From the NCBI RefSeq assembly GCF_900197875.1, contig NZ_FZMO01000112.1:1-64000 (forward strand): 64,000 bases of DNA, in the 5' to 3' direction. Below, piece after piece: positions 41,425-51,302 of the stretch. The position numbers and the translations under genes are program-made. Every line of letters begins with the position of its first letter. Within the stretch, counting starts at the first letter, position 1. The notes below the pieces were generated by a model that saw only the letters and a program-made list of their open reading frames with translations, was not told the DNA's origin and made no database searches. The stretch is from Frankia canadensis (GTDB lineage: Bacteria > Actinomycetota > Actinomycetes > Frankiales > Frankiaceae).

Positions 41425-42915
41425 CTACGGGTCGAGTCCTGGACCATCTGCCGTGAGATTGTCAGGAGGCGGTAGAGCGGGTGGGTCGGCCGGTGGCGGT
41501 GGCGGTGGCGCCGGCGGAAGGCGGCGGGGAACGACGTCGGCGGCGGCCTTGGCTGCGGCGCGGTCGGCTTCGTCCCGTTCGTGGGGCTGGTAGTTCTCGA
41601 CGGCGCGGCCGACGTAGGCCAGCAGGTCCGGGGTCATCCGGTGCATCGCGCGGTGGTCGTACCAGCGGACGATCAGGGTGCCCGCGAGGAGCCAGCAGGC
41701 CAGGCCGATCGCGGCCGCCACGACGCCACGGGTCAGGCCCGCGTCGGCCTGCGCGTCGAAGTACAGGATGGCCCGGTCCCCGGTGAGGATCTGCCGCAGC
41801 GGCTCAGCCTCGCTGAGCAGCCGGAAGAACGGGGGTAGTGCCTCGATGGGCACGGTCCCGCCGGCTGAGGCGAGGCCGGCGTAGACGAAGAGCAGGAGGG
41901 CGGCCAGCTGCCCCGGGGTGCCGAGCGCCGCGAAGAGCACGATCGTCCCGGCCGCGACGCTGGCCGCGCACAGCCACGTGTACAGCCACAGCAGCAGCGG
42001 GTGGGGAGCGTCCATGCTCAGGCCGCCGGCTGCCACCGCGATCATGAAGCCGGTGACGACCGCGGTCAGGACCGCCACCATCGCCCATTTGATCAGGAGG
42101 GTCCGCCAGCGGCTGATCGCTTTCGGCTGGAGCTGGGTCCACCGGGGGCCGACCTCGGACGCGCCGTAGCCAAGTGCCGCGTCCACCGTGCCGTGCAGGA
42201 TTGTTCCGGTCAGGAACCCGCACATGAGGGTCAGCAGCGCCAGGTAGAAGGCGCTCAGGCCCAGCGCGCTGTCGTCGGGCGGGGGGTGGAACTGGCTGGT
42301 CGTGACCGTCACAGGGTTGGCCAGGAACGCCGTCGTCGCGACGTCCTGGGTCCCCGCGCCGGCGGCCGCCGTCAGCTGGGCGCTGACCGCCCGCGAGGCG
42401 CGGGCGACCGCGGGTTGCAGGATGCCGGTGGCCAGGCTCACCGCCAGCGTGCCGGCACGCGGGTTGGTCAGCAGCTGGAGTGACCCGTCGCCGGTCGTCC
42501 CGGTCGTCGGCAGGCCGGCCTTCGCCAGGAGTGAGGCGGTGAAGTCGGGCGGAATCACGATGGTCGCGTACGCGTGCCCGCGGCTCATGGCTCGTTCGGC
42601 CTCGGGCAGGGTCACAAGCTCCAGGCGCAGCCGGTGGGACACCGCGGGGCTGGTCCGCAGGCCGTCCTCGATCAGTTTGCCGAGGTCGACGTGTTCTGTT
42701 CCCAGGGTGGCCCTGCGGTCGCCGTTGACCACCTCGACCGGCAGGCCGCGCACATGAACCTGCGGATCTACTGCCGACCCGAGGTACAGCGCGGTCATCG
42801 CGGCGACGACGACCGAGGCCAGGACCAGCGGTAGCACCCACACGGCCCGTTGCCGCAGCAGGTGGCGCGCACGGACCGGGAACTCGTCCCGCGGTTTCTC
42901 GTTCTCCGGGCTCAT
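41425..42915 (-). CDS. DUF3533-type membrane protein (ABC-2/SNG1-like exporter subunit)
   Basis: A 496-aa protein. One helix near the N-terminus (VWVLPLVLASVVVAAMTALY) is followed by a large extracellular domain (to about residue 215) and five or six helices (FYLALLTLMCGFLTGTILHG, LAALLLFVYAGLASAGGTVP). This is the layout of DUF3533/YhgE-like proteins linked to export and membrane stress. The C-terminus is very Pro-rich (PPAPPPPPPADPPALPPP). ATG at 42915 follows AGCAGG. It is 59 bp downstream of the MFS gene and is probably the third gene of the hydrolase-MFS-DUF3533 operon driven from 45119. Confidence 0.8.
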   Translation of the reverse strand: MSPENEKPRDEFPVRARHLLRQRAVWVLPLVLASVVVAAMTALYLGSAVDPQVHVRGLPVEVVNGDRRATLGTEHVDLGKLIEDGLRTSPAVSHRLRLELVTLPEAERAMSRGHAYATIVIPPDFTASLLAKAGLPTTGTTGDGSLQLLTNPRAGTLAVSLATGILQPAVARASRAVSAQLTAAAGAGTQDVATTAFLANPVTVTTSQFHPPPDDSALGLSAFYLALLTLMCGFLTGTILHGTVDAALGYGASEVGPRWTQLQPKAISRWRTLLIKWAMVAVLTAVVTGFMIAVAAGGLSMDAPHPLLLWLYTWLCAASVAAGTIVLFAALGTPGQLAALLLFVYAGLASAGGTVPIEALPPFFRLLSEAEPLRQILTGDRAILYFDAQADAGLTRGVVAAAIGLACWLLAGTLIVRWYDHRAMHRMTPDLLAYVGRAVENYQPHERDEADRAAAKAAADVVPRRLPPAPPPPPPADPPALPPPDNLTADGPGLDP

Positions 42916-42974
42916 CAGACCTGCTCGTTTCACTTGGGCCCTGTGGGCCGCATGGTTCGTGTGCCCCGGACCGT

Positions 42975-44213
42975 TCAGGCAGGAATCAGAACGGGCGTTG
43001 TCTTCGCCCGGGCGATGGTCGCGGCGTACAGGAGCAGACCGGCGGTGGTAAGCACGACGCCAGCCCAGACGGTGGACAGGGTTCCCCAGCCGGCGTCGAG
43101 CGCGACGGCGCCGCCGATCGCGCCGAGGGAGTTGGCCAGGTTGAGTGCGGCCAGGTTGAGCGCCCCCATCAGGGTCGGGGCGTCCGGCGCGAAGCCGGTC
43201 AGCCGGACCTGGATGGTGGGAATCGCGGCCATCATGGTCGCGCCGACGCCGAACAGGCAGGGCAGCAGGACCACCAGGCTGTCGCCGGCCACTCCGATCG
43301 GCACGAGGAACGCCAGGACGCCGCCGTAGCCCCAGAGCAACCCGCGGTTCTCGTAGCGGTCGGCGAGATGGCCGCCGAAGTAGTTGCCCGCCGCCATGCC
43401 GAGGCCGAAGACGGCGAGCGCGATCGGGATGAGCGAGGCGTCGCGCCGTGCCGCGTCGGTGATGAACGGGCCGATGAAGGTGTAGACGGCGAAGATGCTG
43501 GAGATTCCGAGCGCCGCGGCGGTGACCATCAGCCAGACGTTGACACGGCGCAGGGCGCTCAGCTCGTTCGTGATGGAGCCGCCGCTCAGGTCGGCGGTGT
43601 GGGGCAGCCAGGCGACCAGGGCGGCGCCGGCGAGCAGCCCGACGCCGACCACGGTCCAGTACATGACCCGCCAGCCCGCGTGCTGGCCGACGAAGGTGGC
43701 CAGCGGTGAGCCGGCGATGGTGGCGATGGTGAGCCCCCCCATCACGGTGGCGAACGCCCTGCCGCCTTTGCCCGGGCCGTAGACGTACGCGGCGACGACG
43801 GCGCCGGCGCCGAAGAACCCGCCCTGCACGCTGCCGGCGACGAACCGGAAGAGGACGAGCAGCGTGATGTTCGGTGCCAGCGCGGACAGCCCGTTGCCGA
43901 CCAGAAACAGCACGATCAGGCCGAGCAGTAGCGTGCGCCGGTTGACCCGGGCGGCAAGCAGGATGATCGCCGGGGAGCCGATCACCACTCCGAAGGCGTA
44001 TGCGGTGATCGCATGGGTCGCGACGGGGATCGACACGGCCAGATCGAACGCGAACAGCTGGATGACACCGTTGCTACCAAACTCGCCGGTGCCGATCGCG
44101 AAGGTGCCGAGTGCCAGTGCGAACAACGTCATCCTGGGACTGCGGGCGGGTGAGCCGGCGTAGGCGTGTCGTTTCTCCTCGGCGCACTGGCCTTCATATG
44201 CACTCTGATGCAT
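42975..44213 (-). CDS. MFS transporter (DHA1, AraJ-like)
   Basis: A 412-aa pump with 12 helices: LALGTFAIGTGEFGSNGVIQ, AYAFGVVIGSPAIILLAARV, RFVAGSVQGGFFGAGAVVAA and GNYFGGHLADRYENRGLLWG. It belongs to the arabinose-efflux/chloramphenicol-resistance-like group. ATG at 44213 follows AAGGATGGACG. It lies 53 bp behind the Tat-type hydrolase and ahead of DUF3533, all on one strand, which suggests export of what the hydrolase makes or of its substrate. Confidence 0.9.
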   Translation of the reverse strand: MHQSAYEGQCAEEKRHAYAGSPARSPRMTLFALALGTFAIGTGEFGSNGVIQLFAFDLAVSIPVATHAITAYAFGVVIGSPAIILLAARVNRRTLLLGLIVLFLVGNGLSALAPNITLLVLFRFVAGSVQGGFFGAGAVVAAYVYGPGKGGRAFATVMGGLTIATIAGSPLATFVGQHAGWRVMYWTVVGVGLLAGAALVAWLPHTADLSGGSITNELSALRRVNVWLMVTAAALGISSIFAVYTFIGPFITDAARRDASLIPIALAVFGLGMAAGNYFGGHLADRYENRGLLWGYGGVLAFLVPIGVAGDSLVVLLPCLFGVGATMMAAIPTIQVRLTGFAPDAPTLMGALNLAALNLANSLGAIGGAVALDAGWGTLSTVWAGVVLTTAGLLLYAATIARAKTTPVLIPA

Positions 44214-44266
44214 CGTCCATCCTTGACGGAAAGCGGTCGAATGTGTCACCGCGGCCGCGTAATTCG

Positions 44267-45064
44267 TCAGCCCGCGGCGCGTTTGATGAGCTCGGCGGTT
44301 ACGGCGGGCTGCGCGATCATCGCGACGTGCGAGGCGTTGACCTCGGTGGTGCGTGCGCCGGCCCGCTGCGCCATGAACCGCTGCGCTGCGGCGGGCAGCA
44401 CATTGTCGTTGCGGGCGACGAGATACCAGGAGGGAATGGCCTTCCAGGCCGGCGAGCCTGAGGCCGGCTCCTGCAGCGCGCGCACGTCGCTCGGCCGCTG
44501 GCCGGCCCACATCAGGTCGGTGGTCGGCCGCGGCAGGTCGCCGGCGAACACGTCGCGGAAGACGTCTTTCCTGATGTATCCGTCGACGCCCGCACCGTAG
44601 GCACGGATGTCCAGCGCCGTCTCGTTCAGCTTGCTTCCCGGGTACTTCGTCTGCAGACCCAACAGCGTCTCCCCCTGATCGGGGACGAACGCGGCCACGT
44701 AGACCAGCGCCTTCACGTTCGCGTTGCCGGCCGCGGCGTTCGTGACGACGATCCCGCCATACGAGTGCGCGGCCAGGACCAGCGGGCCGCTGAGGGTGGC
44801 GAGGATGCTCGCCAGGTAGGCGGAGTCGGTGGCCACGCCGCGCAGCGGGTTCGGTGGCGCGATGATCGGGTAGCCGTCGCGGACGAGCCGGGCGGCGACG
44901 CCGTTCCAGCCGGAGGCGTCGGCGAACGCGCCGTGCACGAGTACCACCGTGGGGCGCTGCCTTTTGGCGGGCTGGGTGAGTGCCTGCGCGGTGGGCGCGC
45001 CGGCCAGGGCGCCGGTCGCGACCGTGGCGGATCCAACCAGGATCGTCCGGCGAGTTGTCGTCAT
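44267..45064 (-). CDS. Tat-exported alpha/beta hydrolase
   Basis: A 265-aa hydrolase. The N-terminus TTTRRTILVGSATVATGALA is a Tat signal (RR pair before a hydrophobic core), so it folds before export. VVLVHGAFADASGWNGVAAR gives the oxyanion element, LVLAAHSYGGIVVTNAAAG the nucleophile Ser (HSYGG), and NASHVAMIAQP the catalytic His. Such enzymes (EstC/salicylate-esterase-like) cleave esters. ATG at 45064 sits behind a promoter of the shared 15-bp-box type (-10 TATGTT at 45114-45119). The protein is a paralogue of the enzyme at 51738 and of the broken copy at 56821. Confidence 0.9.
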   Translation of the reverse strand: MTTTRRTILVGSATVATGALAGAPTAQALTQPAKRQRPTVVLVHGAFADASGWNGVAARLVRDGYPIIAPPNPLRGVATDSAYLASILATLSGPLVLAAHSYGGIVVTNAAAGNANVKALVYVAAFVPDQGETLLGLQTKYPGSKLNETALDIRAYGAGVDGYIRKDVFRDVFAGDLPRPTTDLMWAGQRPSDVRALQEPASGSPAWKAIPSWYLVARNDNVLPAAAQRFMAQRAGARTTEVNASHVAMIAQPAVTAELIKRAAG

Positions 45065-45113
45065 CGATATGGACCCTTCAATGCCCGTTGTTTTCGGTGG
45101 CGATCGAGATCCA

Positions 45114-45215
45114 AACATAGAGCCGGGTTCTTGACGGCCACTGAACGAGTCAGAGTGGACCTGAGCCGCCGATGAACTGGCGGTTCACTCGTCGTCAAGT
45201 TCGCCGATCTAACCT
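45114..45215. promoter_or_regulatory. Back-to-back box promoters of hydrolase and 2TM gene
   Basis: Two 15-bp boxes point outwards. Minus strand: TTCAGTGGCCGTCAA (45145-45131), 11 bp, -10 TATGTT (45119-45114) towards the hydrolase. Plus strand: TTCACTCGTCGTCAA (45184-45198), 11 bp, -10 TAACCT (45210-45215) towards the 2TM gene, whose ATG is six bases further. Each box covers the usual -35 position, so an activator site is likely. The plus-strand box is identical to the one at 57196. Confidence 0.75.
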
Positions 45216-45221
45216 ACGGGC

Positions 45222-45437
45222 ATGAGGTCGACAAAGAGCGATACCGTGCTGAAGTGGGGCCTCTGGTCCCACGTTCTCTCCTACATCCTGGCCAATCTTG
45301 TCCAGGTCGCGCTGTGGGCTACCCTCACGCCGGACCACTTCTTCTGGCCGCTGTGGTCCATCGTGGCCTGGGGAATCGGCCTGGGATTCCATGTCTGGGC
45401 CTTCTACCGGCGGCCCGGCGTGAGGTCCACCCACTGA
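45222..45437 (+). CDS. Small 2TM-domain protein
   Basis: A 71-aa protein with two membrane helices (GLWSHVLSYILANLVQVALW and WPLWSIVAWGIGLGFHVWAF) ending in YRRPG, matching the 2TM domain often fused to histidine kinases but here free-standing. The mRNA is probably leaderless, since the -10 box ends six bases before the ATG. It is divergent from the Tat hydrolase and controlled by the same kind of box. Role unknown; a membrane-stress accessory is possible. Confidence 0.75.
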   Translation: MRSTKSDTVLKWGLWSHVLSYILANLVQVALWATLTPDHFFWPLWSIVAWGIGLGFHVWAFYRRPGVRSTH

Positions 45438-45515
45438 GCTGCCTCCTGCCGCGCCGAGCCCGGACGCGGACCGATGACCGTGCGTTCGCTGGCGGCAAGG
45501 GTCGTGGCGCCGCGA

Positions 45516-48500
45516 TCAGCCGTCGTACGCCGCCCCCGCCAGGCTGGCCAGCAGTTCCTCCGCGCGGTGGGCGAACAGGTGGGCCTCGCGCTCGGTGGAA
45601 AGCGCGCGAGCCCGCTCGGCGGCGGCCCGGACGGCGGCGGTGGGCTCGCCGCGAACCCGCATGAGCCGCGCGCGCACCAGGAGTATGTGGCCTTCGGCGT
45701 AGCGTTCGCCGTAGGTGTCGAGGAGCTCCTGCGCCCGGTGGAGGGCGCCGGCGGCCTCGGCCGGCATCCCGGCCGCCAGCCACATCTCGGCGAGCAGGCC
45801 GTACCAGGAGGCCAGGCACGAGCGGGGCGGGTCAAGCAGGGTCGCTTCGATGATCTCCTCCGCGGCGGCTGCCGCGCCGGCCGCCGCCCTGCCGGCCGCC
45901 TCCTCGCCGGCCGTGGCCCGCGCCCAGCACCGGGCCAGCCGCGGGTAGCTGCCGAGGAAGGCGAAGGAGAGATCCCGGTCGACCGCGATCCCTCGCTCCG
46001 CCACGCGCAGCGCCCAGGCCGGGTCGCCGCCCAGCGCCGCTACGGTCGCGGCGAAGGCGGACCAGACCGCGACCGCATAGGGGTTGTCGCCCGCCGCAGC
46101 CTCCAGCTGGTCGAGTAGCGCCCGCGCACCGGCGACGTCACCGTGCAAGGCGGTCATCAACGCGAGCATCACCGGCGAGAGAAGCTGCAGGTCGTGCCGG
46201 AGCCGTTCCTCCTCATGCTGGGCCAGGCGCATAGCCAGGTTGGACTGGCTCAGGTACCGGAACGCCTCGCCGATGTTGCCGACACCCCACTGGTGGATTC
46301 CCCAGGCATGTCGGCCATACGCTTGTACGACCGAGTCGGCGGACGCTTCGCCCTGTTCGAGCAGCCGGCGCGCCAGCGGGCCGGCCTGGTCGAGCTGAAT
46401 GCTTTGGGCGTAGGCGAGCCAGCGGGAGAAGAGGAAGTCGGCTGCCTCCCGCTCCCGGCCGAGGCCGCGCGCCAGGTCCTCGGCGCGCTCCAGCATTTCG
46501 GCCGGGGAGCCGGCGTACCCGGACCGCATTCCGACGACCGCGGTGAGCAGCGACAACGCGGACAGCTCCAGCTCCGCCAGACCCGCCGTCCGGGCCACCC
46601 GCGCGGCCGACTCCAGCTGCTGTGCGGCAGCCTCGAACGCGGCCTTGACCGCGGCACCATGGCCAGCGCGGATCAGCGCGGCCGCGGTCCTGGCCGGGTC
46701 CGCGAGCGGGCCGGCGGCCCACAGATGGTGGGCGAGGCGCTCGTCGACGGCCTCGCCGCCCACGACGGAGCGCTCCAGCGCGTCCGCGACGCGCAGGTGC
46801 AGCCGGGTGGCGCGGGGCGGCGGCGTCGTGCGGACAACCGACTCGCGGACCAGGTCGTGCGCGAAGCGGAACGAGAACGGGTCGCCGGGCGGGGGCGAGA
46901 GCAGGCCGAGCGCGTCCAGGGGCTCGAGACGGTCGATGCAGGTCTGCGTGTCCAGGCCGGCCGCGCCCGCGAGCAGGCCGACGTCGACGTCCCGGCCGAT
47001 GAGCGCGGCGATCTGCACCAGGCCTCGCGTGTCCTCGTCGAGGCCGGCCATCCGATCGCGGACGACGTCCCGAACGGTGGATGGCACACCGGCCTGCGCG
47101 GCGGCCTTCTCGGTGAGCACCCTGCCGTCCGCGAGGAGCCGGGACAGTTCCCGGACGAAGAACGGGTTGCCGGCAGTGCGGATGTGGATCCGGTAGGCGG
47201 CCCGGGTGCCGGGGATGTGGCCGGTCTCGCGGCGAACGAGCTCCGCCACCTCGGTCAGGTCGAGCGGGCCGAGCCGAATCCGGCGGTGCCTGGGCAGGCG
47301 GCTGGCCGCGGCGAGCATCCGCGCCAGCTCGGAGCCGGGCGCGGGTGCGCGGTCGCGGAGGGCGCCGATGATCGCGGTGCCATGCGGCAGCCGGGCCGCC
47401 AGGTGGCTGAACATCTCCAGCGAGGCGACGTCGGCCCACTGGAGGTCGTCGACGACGAGTACCACCGGCCGCCGGGCCGAGATCTGGCCGAGAAGTGCGA
47501 CGACCCACTCGAACAGGCGGAACTGGGCGCCGCCGTCCGGCAGCCCCGGTCCGGCGAGGAAGTCGCCACGCGGCGCTACGAGGTGGCCGAGTTCGCCGGC
47601 GCGCCACTTCTCCCGCTCCGCGGCGGGCAGGCCGTCGAGGACGGCGCCGACCGTCTGCACCCACGGCCACATCGACGGCGTCCCGTCGCCCTCCAGGCAG
47701 CGACCCCAGACGACGAGCGCGCCACGCCGATCTGCCTCGGCGCTCGCCTCCTCCAACAGGCGGGTCTTGCCCACCCCCGGCTCGCCCTCGACGATGACCA
47801 ATCCCGTGCCGCCGGTGAACGCCGAGCCCACCGCGCGCCGCAGCACCTCGAGCTCCTCGGCTCGACCGATGAGGCCGCCGGCGCGCGACGCGACGACCGC
47901 GGAGGCCCGCGGCCGCTCGGATGGCCTCGCCTCGGCGGGTCCGGCGAACGTTGGTGGCCCGGGCGGCCGCCGGACGGGCACCGGCCCGGGAGCCGTTCCG
48001 CTCGGTTCGTCGCCGTCAGTGCCGGCCGGCTCGGTCGAAGGCTGGCTCAGCACCCGCAGATGCGCGGCCAGCAGAACGGGCCCGGGATCAAGGCCCAGCT
48101 CGTCGGCGAGCCGGGCGCGGATCGTCCCGAACACCGCCAGTGCCTCCGCCTGCCGACCGCCCGCGGCCAGGGTGCCGATGAAACTCGCCTGCACCGTCTC
48201 GTGCAACGGCGCCATCTCCGCGGCCAGGCGCAACGGCTGGAGCACACGCTCCGGTTGGCCCCGCGCGACCGCGAGGTCGGCCGCCGTCACACACGCAGCG
48301 AAGAACTCGTCGTTGAGCGCGGTGAACAGGGAGAGGGCGGCCGATCCGTGGAGCAACCCGTCGCCGGCGGGTCCGTGCCAGAGCTCCAGCGCCTGCGTGT
48401 AGCGGTCGAGCGCCGCGTCGAGGCGCCCCTGGACGACGTGCGTCCTGGCCTCGTCGACCAGCTCCCGGAATCTGACGAGGTCCAGCACCCCTGGGCCGAC

Positions 48501-48845
48501 CGCGAACAGATATCCGCTGCCGCGCCGCCGCAGGTAGGAGCCGGTCTCGCGGGCTGCCAGCGTGGGCTCCAGCAGGCGCCGGAGCGCGCCGATGTACTTC
48601 TGGAGAATGTTGAGCGCCGAGGCCGGGACGTCGTCGTCCCAGATCAGATCGATCAGTTCGCTCGTGCTGATCGGTCGGCCCGCGCGAACGAGGAGCAGCG
48701 CGAGCAGGTACGCCTGTTGGCGGGGTCCGGCATCGAGCTCCACGCCGCCCCGCCAGAGCCGCAACGGACCGAGGACCTGGAGTGACAGGTGTCCGCTTGG
48801 AACGGGTTGTCTATGGCTACCAGGACGGACAGGCGGCGGTGACAT
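45516..48845 (-). CDS. AfsR/SARP-like regulator with STAND ATPase (paralogue 1)
   Basis: A 1109-aa protein. Residues about 20-100 form an OmpR-type winged helix (LQVLGPLRLWRGGVELDAGP, TSELIDLIWDDDVPASALNI) and about 105-250 the BTAD domain. Residues about 330-560 form an AAA/STAND ATPase with Walker A GEPGVGKT and Walker B VVLVVDDLQWAD. The rest is TPR-like. SARP-type proteins bind direct repeats near -35 and activate biosynthetic or stress genes. ATG at 48845 is the best start although its ribosome site is weak. It shares GTPSMWPW and long blocks with the regulator at 52645, in opposite orientation. Confidence 0.92.
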   Translation of the reverse strand: MSPPPVRPGSHRQPVPSGHLSLQVLGPLRLWRGGVELDAGPRQQAYLLALLLVRAGRPISTSELIDLIWDDDVPASALNILQKYIGALRRLLEPTLAARETGSYLRRRGSGYLFAVGPGVLDLVRFRELVDEARTHVVQGRLDAALDRYTQALELWHGPAGDGLLHGSAALSLFTALNDEFFAACVTAADLAVARGQPERVLQPLRLAAEMAPLHETVQASFIGTLAAGGRQAEALAVFGTIRARLADELGLDPGPVLLAAHLRVLSQPSTEPAGTDGDEPSGTAPGPVPVRRPPGPPTFAGPAEARPSERPRASAVVASRAGGLIGRAEELEVLRRAVGSAFTGGTGLVIVEGEPGVGKTRLLEEASAEADRRGALVVWGRCLEGDGTPSMWPWVQTVGAVLDGLPAAEREKWRAGELGHLVAPRGDFLAGPGLPDGGAQFRLFEWVVALLGQISARRPVVLVVDDLQWADVASLEMFSHLAARLPHGTAIIGALRDRAPAPGSELARMLAAASRLPRHRRIRLGPLDLTEVAELVRRETGHIPGTRAAYRIHIRTAGNPFFVRELSRLLADGRVLTEKAAAQAGVPSTVRDVVRDRMAGLDEDTRGLVQIAALIGRDVDVGLLAGAAGLDTQTCIDRLEPLDALGLLSPPPGDPFSFRFAHDLVRESVVRTTPPPRATRLHLRVADALERSVVGGEAVDERLAHHLWAAGPLADPARTAAALIRAGHGAAVKAAFEAAAQQLESAARVARTAGLAELELSALSLLTAVVGMRSGYAGSPAEMLERAEDLARGLGREREAADFLFSRWLAYAQSIQLDQAGPLARRLLEQGEASADSVVQAYGRHAWGIHQWGVGNIGEAFRYLSQSNLAMRLAQHEEERLRHDLQLLSPVMLALMTALHGDVAGARALLDQLEAAAGDNPYAVAVWSAFAATVAALGGDPAWALRVAERGIAVDRDLSFAFLGSYPRLARCWARATAGEEAAGRAAAGAAAAAEEIIEATLLDPPRSCLASWYGLLAEMWLAAGMPAEAAGALHRAQELLDTYGERYAEGHILLVRARLMRVRGEPTAAVRAAAERARALSTEREAHLFAHRAEELLASLAGAAYDG

Positions 48846-49065
48846 GACCACGCCTGTTCTACTCCTGAGGTGCCGAGACCGATCGGCGAATCGCGCGTGA
48901 TGGCCGGGCGGGCCGGCGCCGGCCCGCGCACCTGCGAATCGCGGGCACTGCCGACATCGCCCGCAGCATCTTCGCATGGCCACGCGGTATCGACCACAGG
49001 TTCCGCCAGGCAGGCTGTCCGCGTCACCCTTGTCACCCCGGCGCCGAACCGCGCACCCCCCGTCG
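48846..49065. other. Upstream region of SARP-like regulator 1
   Basis: No gene is visible. Unlike the exporter and hydrolase promoters nearby, this region contains no 15-bp box, so the regulator is probably not under its own box control. Confidence 0.4.
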
Positions 49066-49108
49066 CCAGGCCCAGCACCAACCGGCCGGTTGGTGGTGCT
49101 GGGCCTGG
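49066..49108 (-). terminator. Terminator hairpin of the MMPL gene
   Basis: CCAGGCCCAGCA and its complement enclose an inner CCAACCGG/CCGGTTGG stem, with one 3-nt bulge, over 43 bp. It starts 10 bp past the MMPL stop codon on the minus strand and separates it from the SARP-like gene. Confidence 0.75.
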
Positions 49109-49118
49109 CCGGCGATCG

Positions 49119-51302
49119 TCAGTTGGATCGCGCACGTGCGGGCGCGGGAGGCGGCGGAAGTGCCGGCGGGGACGGGTCCTGCGCCTCGTGAAGGCCATGG
49201 CGGACGTAGAAGCGCCGCAGAGGCGTCGGTGCCCACCAGTTCAGGTTCCCGAGCAGCCGCATCGTGGCCGGGACGAGCAGTGCCCGGACTACGGTCGCGT
49301 CGACGAGGATCGCGATGATCATCGCTACGCCGATCAGCTTGATGAACGTGATGCCGGAGGTCGAGAACAGCCCGATCACGACCAGGATGAGGATCGCGGC
49401 GCTGGTGATGATCCTGCCGCTGCGCTGCAGGCCGACCGCGACGGCGGTGGTGTTGTCGCCGGTCCGGTCGTACGCCTCGCGGATCCGGGACATCAGGAAG
49501 ACCTCGTAGTCCGTCGACAGCCCGAACACGATCGCGAGGACGAGGATCGGCTGGGTGGCCTCCAGCGTCCCGGTCGAGGTGAAGTCCAGCAGGCCGGACA
49601 GGTGGCCGTCCTGGAAGATCAGGACCAGCGCGCCGAACGACGCGCCGAGCGACAGCACGTTCATCACGATCGCCTTGATCGGCAGCACGACCGACCCGAA
49701 GGCGAGGAACAGCAGGATGAACGTCGCGCCGACAATGATCAGTGCCATCCACGGCAGCAACCGCGCGGTCGAGTGAAGCTGGTCGGCCAGCTCCGCGGTG
49801 AAGCCGCCGACGAGCACCTGGCCGCCGGGCGGCGCCGGTATGTCCCGGATCCGGCTCACCAGGTCCCGCGCCTGCGCCGAGATCGGGTCGCCCTCGTAGT
49901 TGACGGTGACCCGGGAGACGTCGCCGGACCGTGCGGTGACCGCCGCCGTGCTCACCCCGTCGATGCCCTGGACGGCGGCGACGTACCGCTCCAGGCCCGC
50001 CGGGTCGGGGGCAGTCACGATCGCCTCGATCGGCAGCTGGCTGTTCTGGACGAACTCCCGGTCGGAGATCTCGGAGACCACGCGGCTCTCGGTGCCCGCC
50101 GGCAGCGCCCGCGGGTCGATGCCGCCGAACTCGACGCGCAGGAACGGCGCGCCGGCGAGCAGCAGCACCGCGAGCACACCCAGCGCGTACCGAACCGGGC
50201 GGCGCATGATGCTGTGCGCCAGGCGGTACCAGAATCCGTGCTCCTCTCCGCCCGTCGAGGAAGCCGGCCGCGACGCGCGGCGGAGCCCTGGCACGGAGAG
50301 CGCGTTCACCCGCGGGCCGAGGACACCGAGCAGCGCGGGCAGCACGGTCAGCGCCGCCAGCATCGCGACCACGACGGCGGACAGGCCGCCAAAGCCCATC
50401 GAACGCAGGAAGCCCATCGGGAAAATCAACAGCGCGGCCAGCGACACCGCTACGGTCACGCCGGAGACCGCGACGGTATGGCCCGCGGTGGCCATGGTGC
50501 GCGCGACCGCGTCCTCGACGTCCAGACCGCGCGCGATCTCCTCCCGGAATCGTCCGACCATGAACAGGCCGTAGTCGATCGCCAGGCCGAGCCCGAGGAT
50601 CGTGACCAGGTTGACCGAGAAGACCGAGACGTCCATCGCGTAGCTCAACCCGCGCAGCGCGGTGAACGCCCCGAGGATGGCCAGGCCGCCGATCGCGAGC
50701 GGCAGGCTCGCCGCGGCCACGCCACCGAAGACGATCACCAGCAGTACCAGGAGTACCGGCGTGGAGATGATCTCGGCCCGGGCGATGTCCGATCCCACCC
50801 GCTCCCGGATGTCGCGGCTGACCGCCGTGATCCCGCCGACCTGGGTCCGCAGGCCCGGGGCGGCGAGCATGCCCTCGATGTCCTCCAGTCCTTCGATGCG
50901 CTGCTGCTCGTCCCCGGCCAGGGTCAGCACCGCGTAGGTGGAGCGCCGGTCATGGCTGACCAGGGCAGGGCTGTTCGTAGCCCAGTAGGTGATCGTCCTG
51001 GTCACCACGTCGCGCGGGAGCGCGTCCAGCGCGTTGGTGACGGCCTGCCGGTACACCGGGTCGTCGACCGTCCGGCCCGGGCTGCGGTAGAGCACGACGA
51101 GGTCGTTGCCGGTCCGGCCGAGCGTCGTCTCGGCCCGGTCGAGGGCGCGGGAGCTCTCGCTGGCCGGATCGTCGAACCCTCCCGCGCCGACCAGGCCGAA
51201 TATCTGGGTACCCCAGAGGCCGCCGAAGGTCAGGAAGGCCCCGGCCAGGCCCAGCACCCACCACCGCCGACGGAAAATGGCCCGTCCGAATCGTTCGAAC
51301 AT
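49119..51302 (-). CDS. MMPL-family RND transporter
   Basis: A 727-aa protein with the double RND layout: helix 1 (WWVLGLAGAFLTFGGLWGTQ), an extracellular loop, five helices with the proton-relay segment GLGLAIDYGLFMVGRFREEI, a second loop, then helices with VFGLSTDYEVFLMSRIREAY and VATIDATVVRALLVPA-like sequence. MmpL/YdfJ proteins export lipids, polyketides or drugs. ATG at 51302 follows GAGGGGGCAGCG. Its likely promoter (-10 TACGGT at 51554-51549) has the shared box and lies about 250 bp upstream, beyond a 16-bp tandem repeat. The Pro-rich tail (PSPPALPPPPAPARARSN) is short. Confidence 0.92.
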   Translation of the reverse strand: MFERFGRAIFRRRWWVLGLAGAFLTFGGLWGTQIFGLVGAGGFDDPASESSRALDRAETTLGRTGNDLVVLYRSPGRTVDDPVYRQAVTNALDALPRDVVTRTITYWATNSPALVSHDRRSTYAVLTLAGDEQQRIEGLEDIEGMLAAPGLRTQVGGITAVSRDIRERVGSDIARAEIISTPVLLVLLVIVFGGVAAASLPLAIGGLAILGAFTALRGLSYAMDVSVFSVNLVTILGLGLAIDYGLFMVGRFREEIARGLDVEDAVARTMATAGHTVAVSGVTVAVSLAALLIFPMGFLRSMGFGGLSAVVVAMLAALTVLPALLGVLGPRVNALSVPGLRRASRPASSTGGEEHGFWYRLAHSIMRRPVRYALGVLAVLLLAGAPFLRVEFGGIDPRALPAGTESRVVSEISDREFVQNSQLPIEAIVTAPDPAGLERYVAAVQGIDGVSTAAVTARSGDVSRVTVNYEGDPISAQARDLVSRIRDIPAPPGGQVLVGGFTAELADQLHSTARLLPWMALIIVGATFILLFLAFGSVVLPIKAIVMNVLSLGASFGALVLIFQDGHLSGLLDFTSTGTLEATQPILVLAIVFGLSTDYEVFLMSRIREAYDRTGDNTTAVAVGLQRSGRIITSAAILILVVIGLFSTSGITFIKLIGVAMIIAILVDATVVRALLVPATMRLLGNLNWWAPTPLRRFYVRHGLHEAQDPSPPALPPPPAPARARSN

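Noticed and set aside
44223-44237. A seventh 15-bp box (TTGACGGAAAGCGGT) before the MFS gene at 44213
   Set aside because: It overlaps the ribosome-binding region, matches only the CGTCAA half, and the -10 position would fall on the start codon. The MFS gene is better explained as part of the hydrolase operon.
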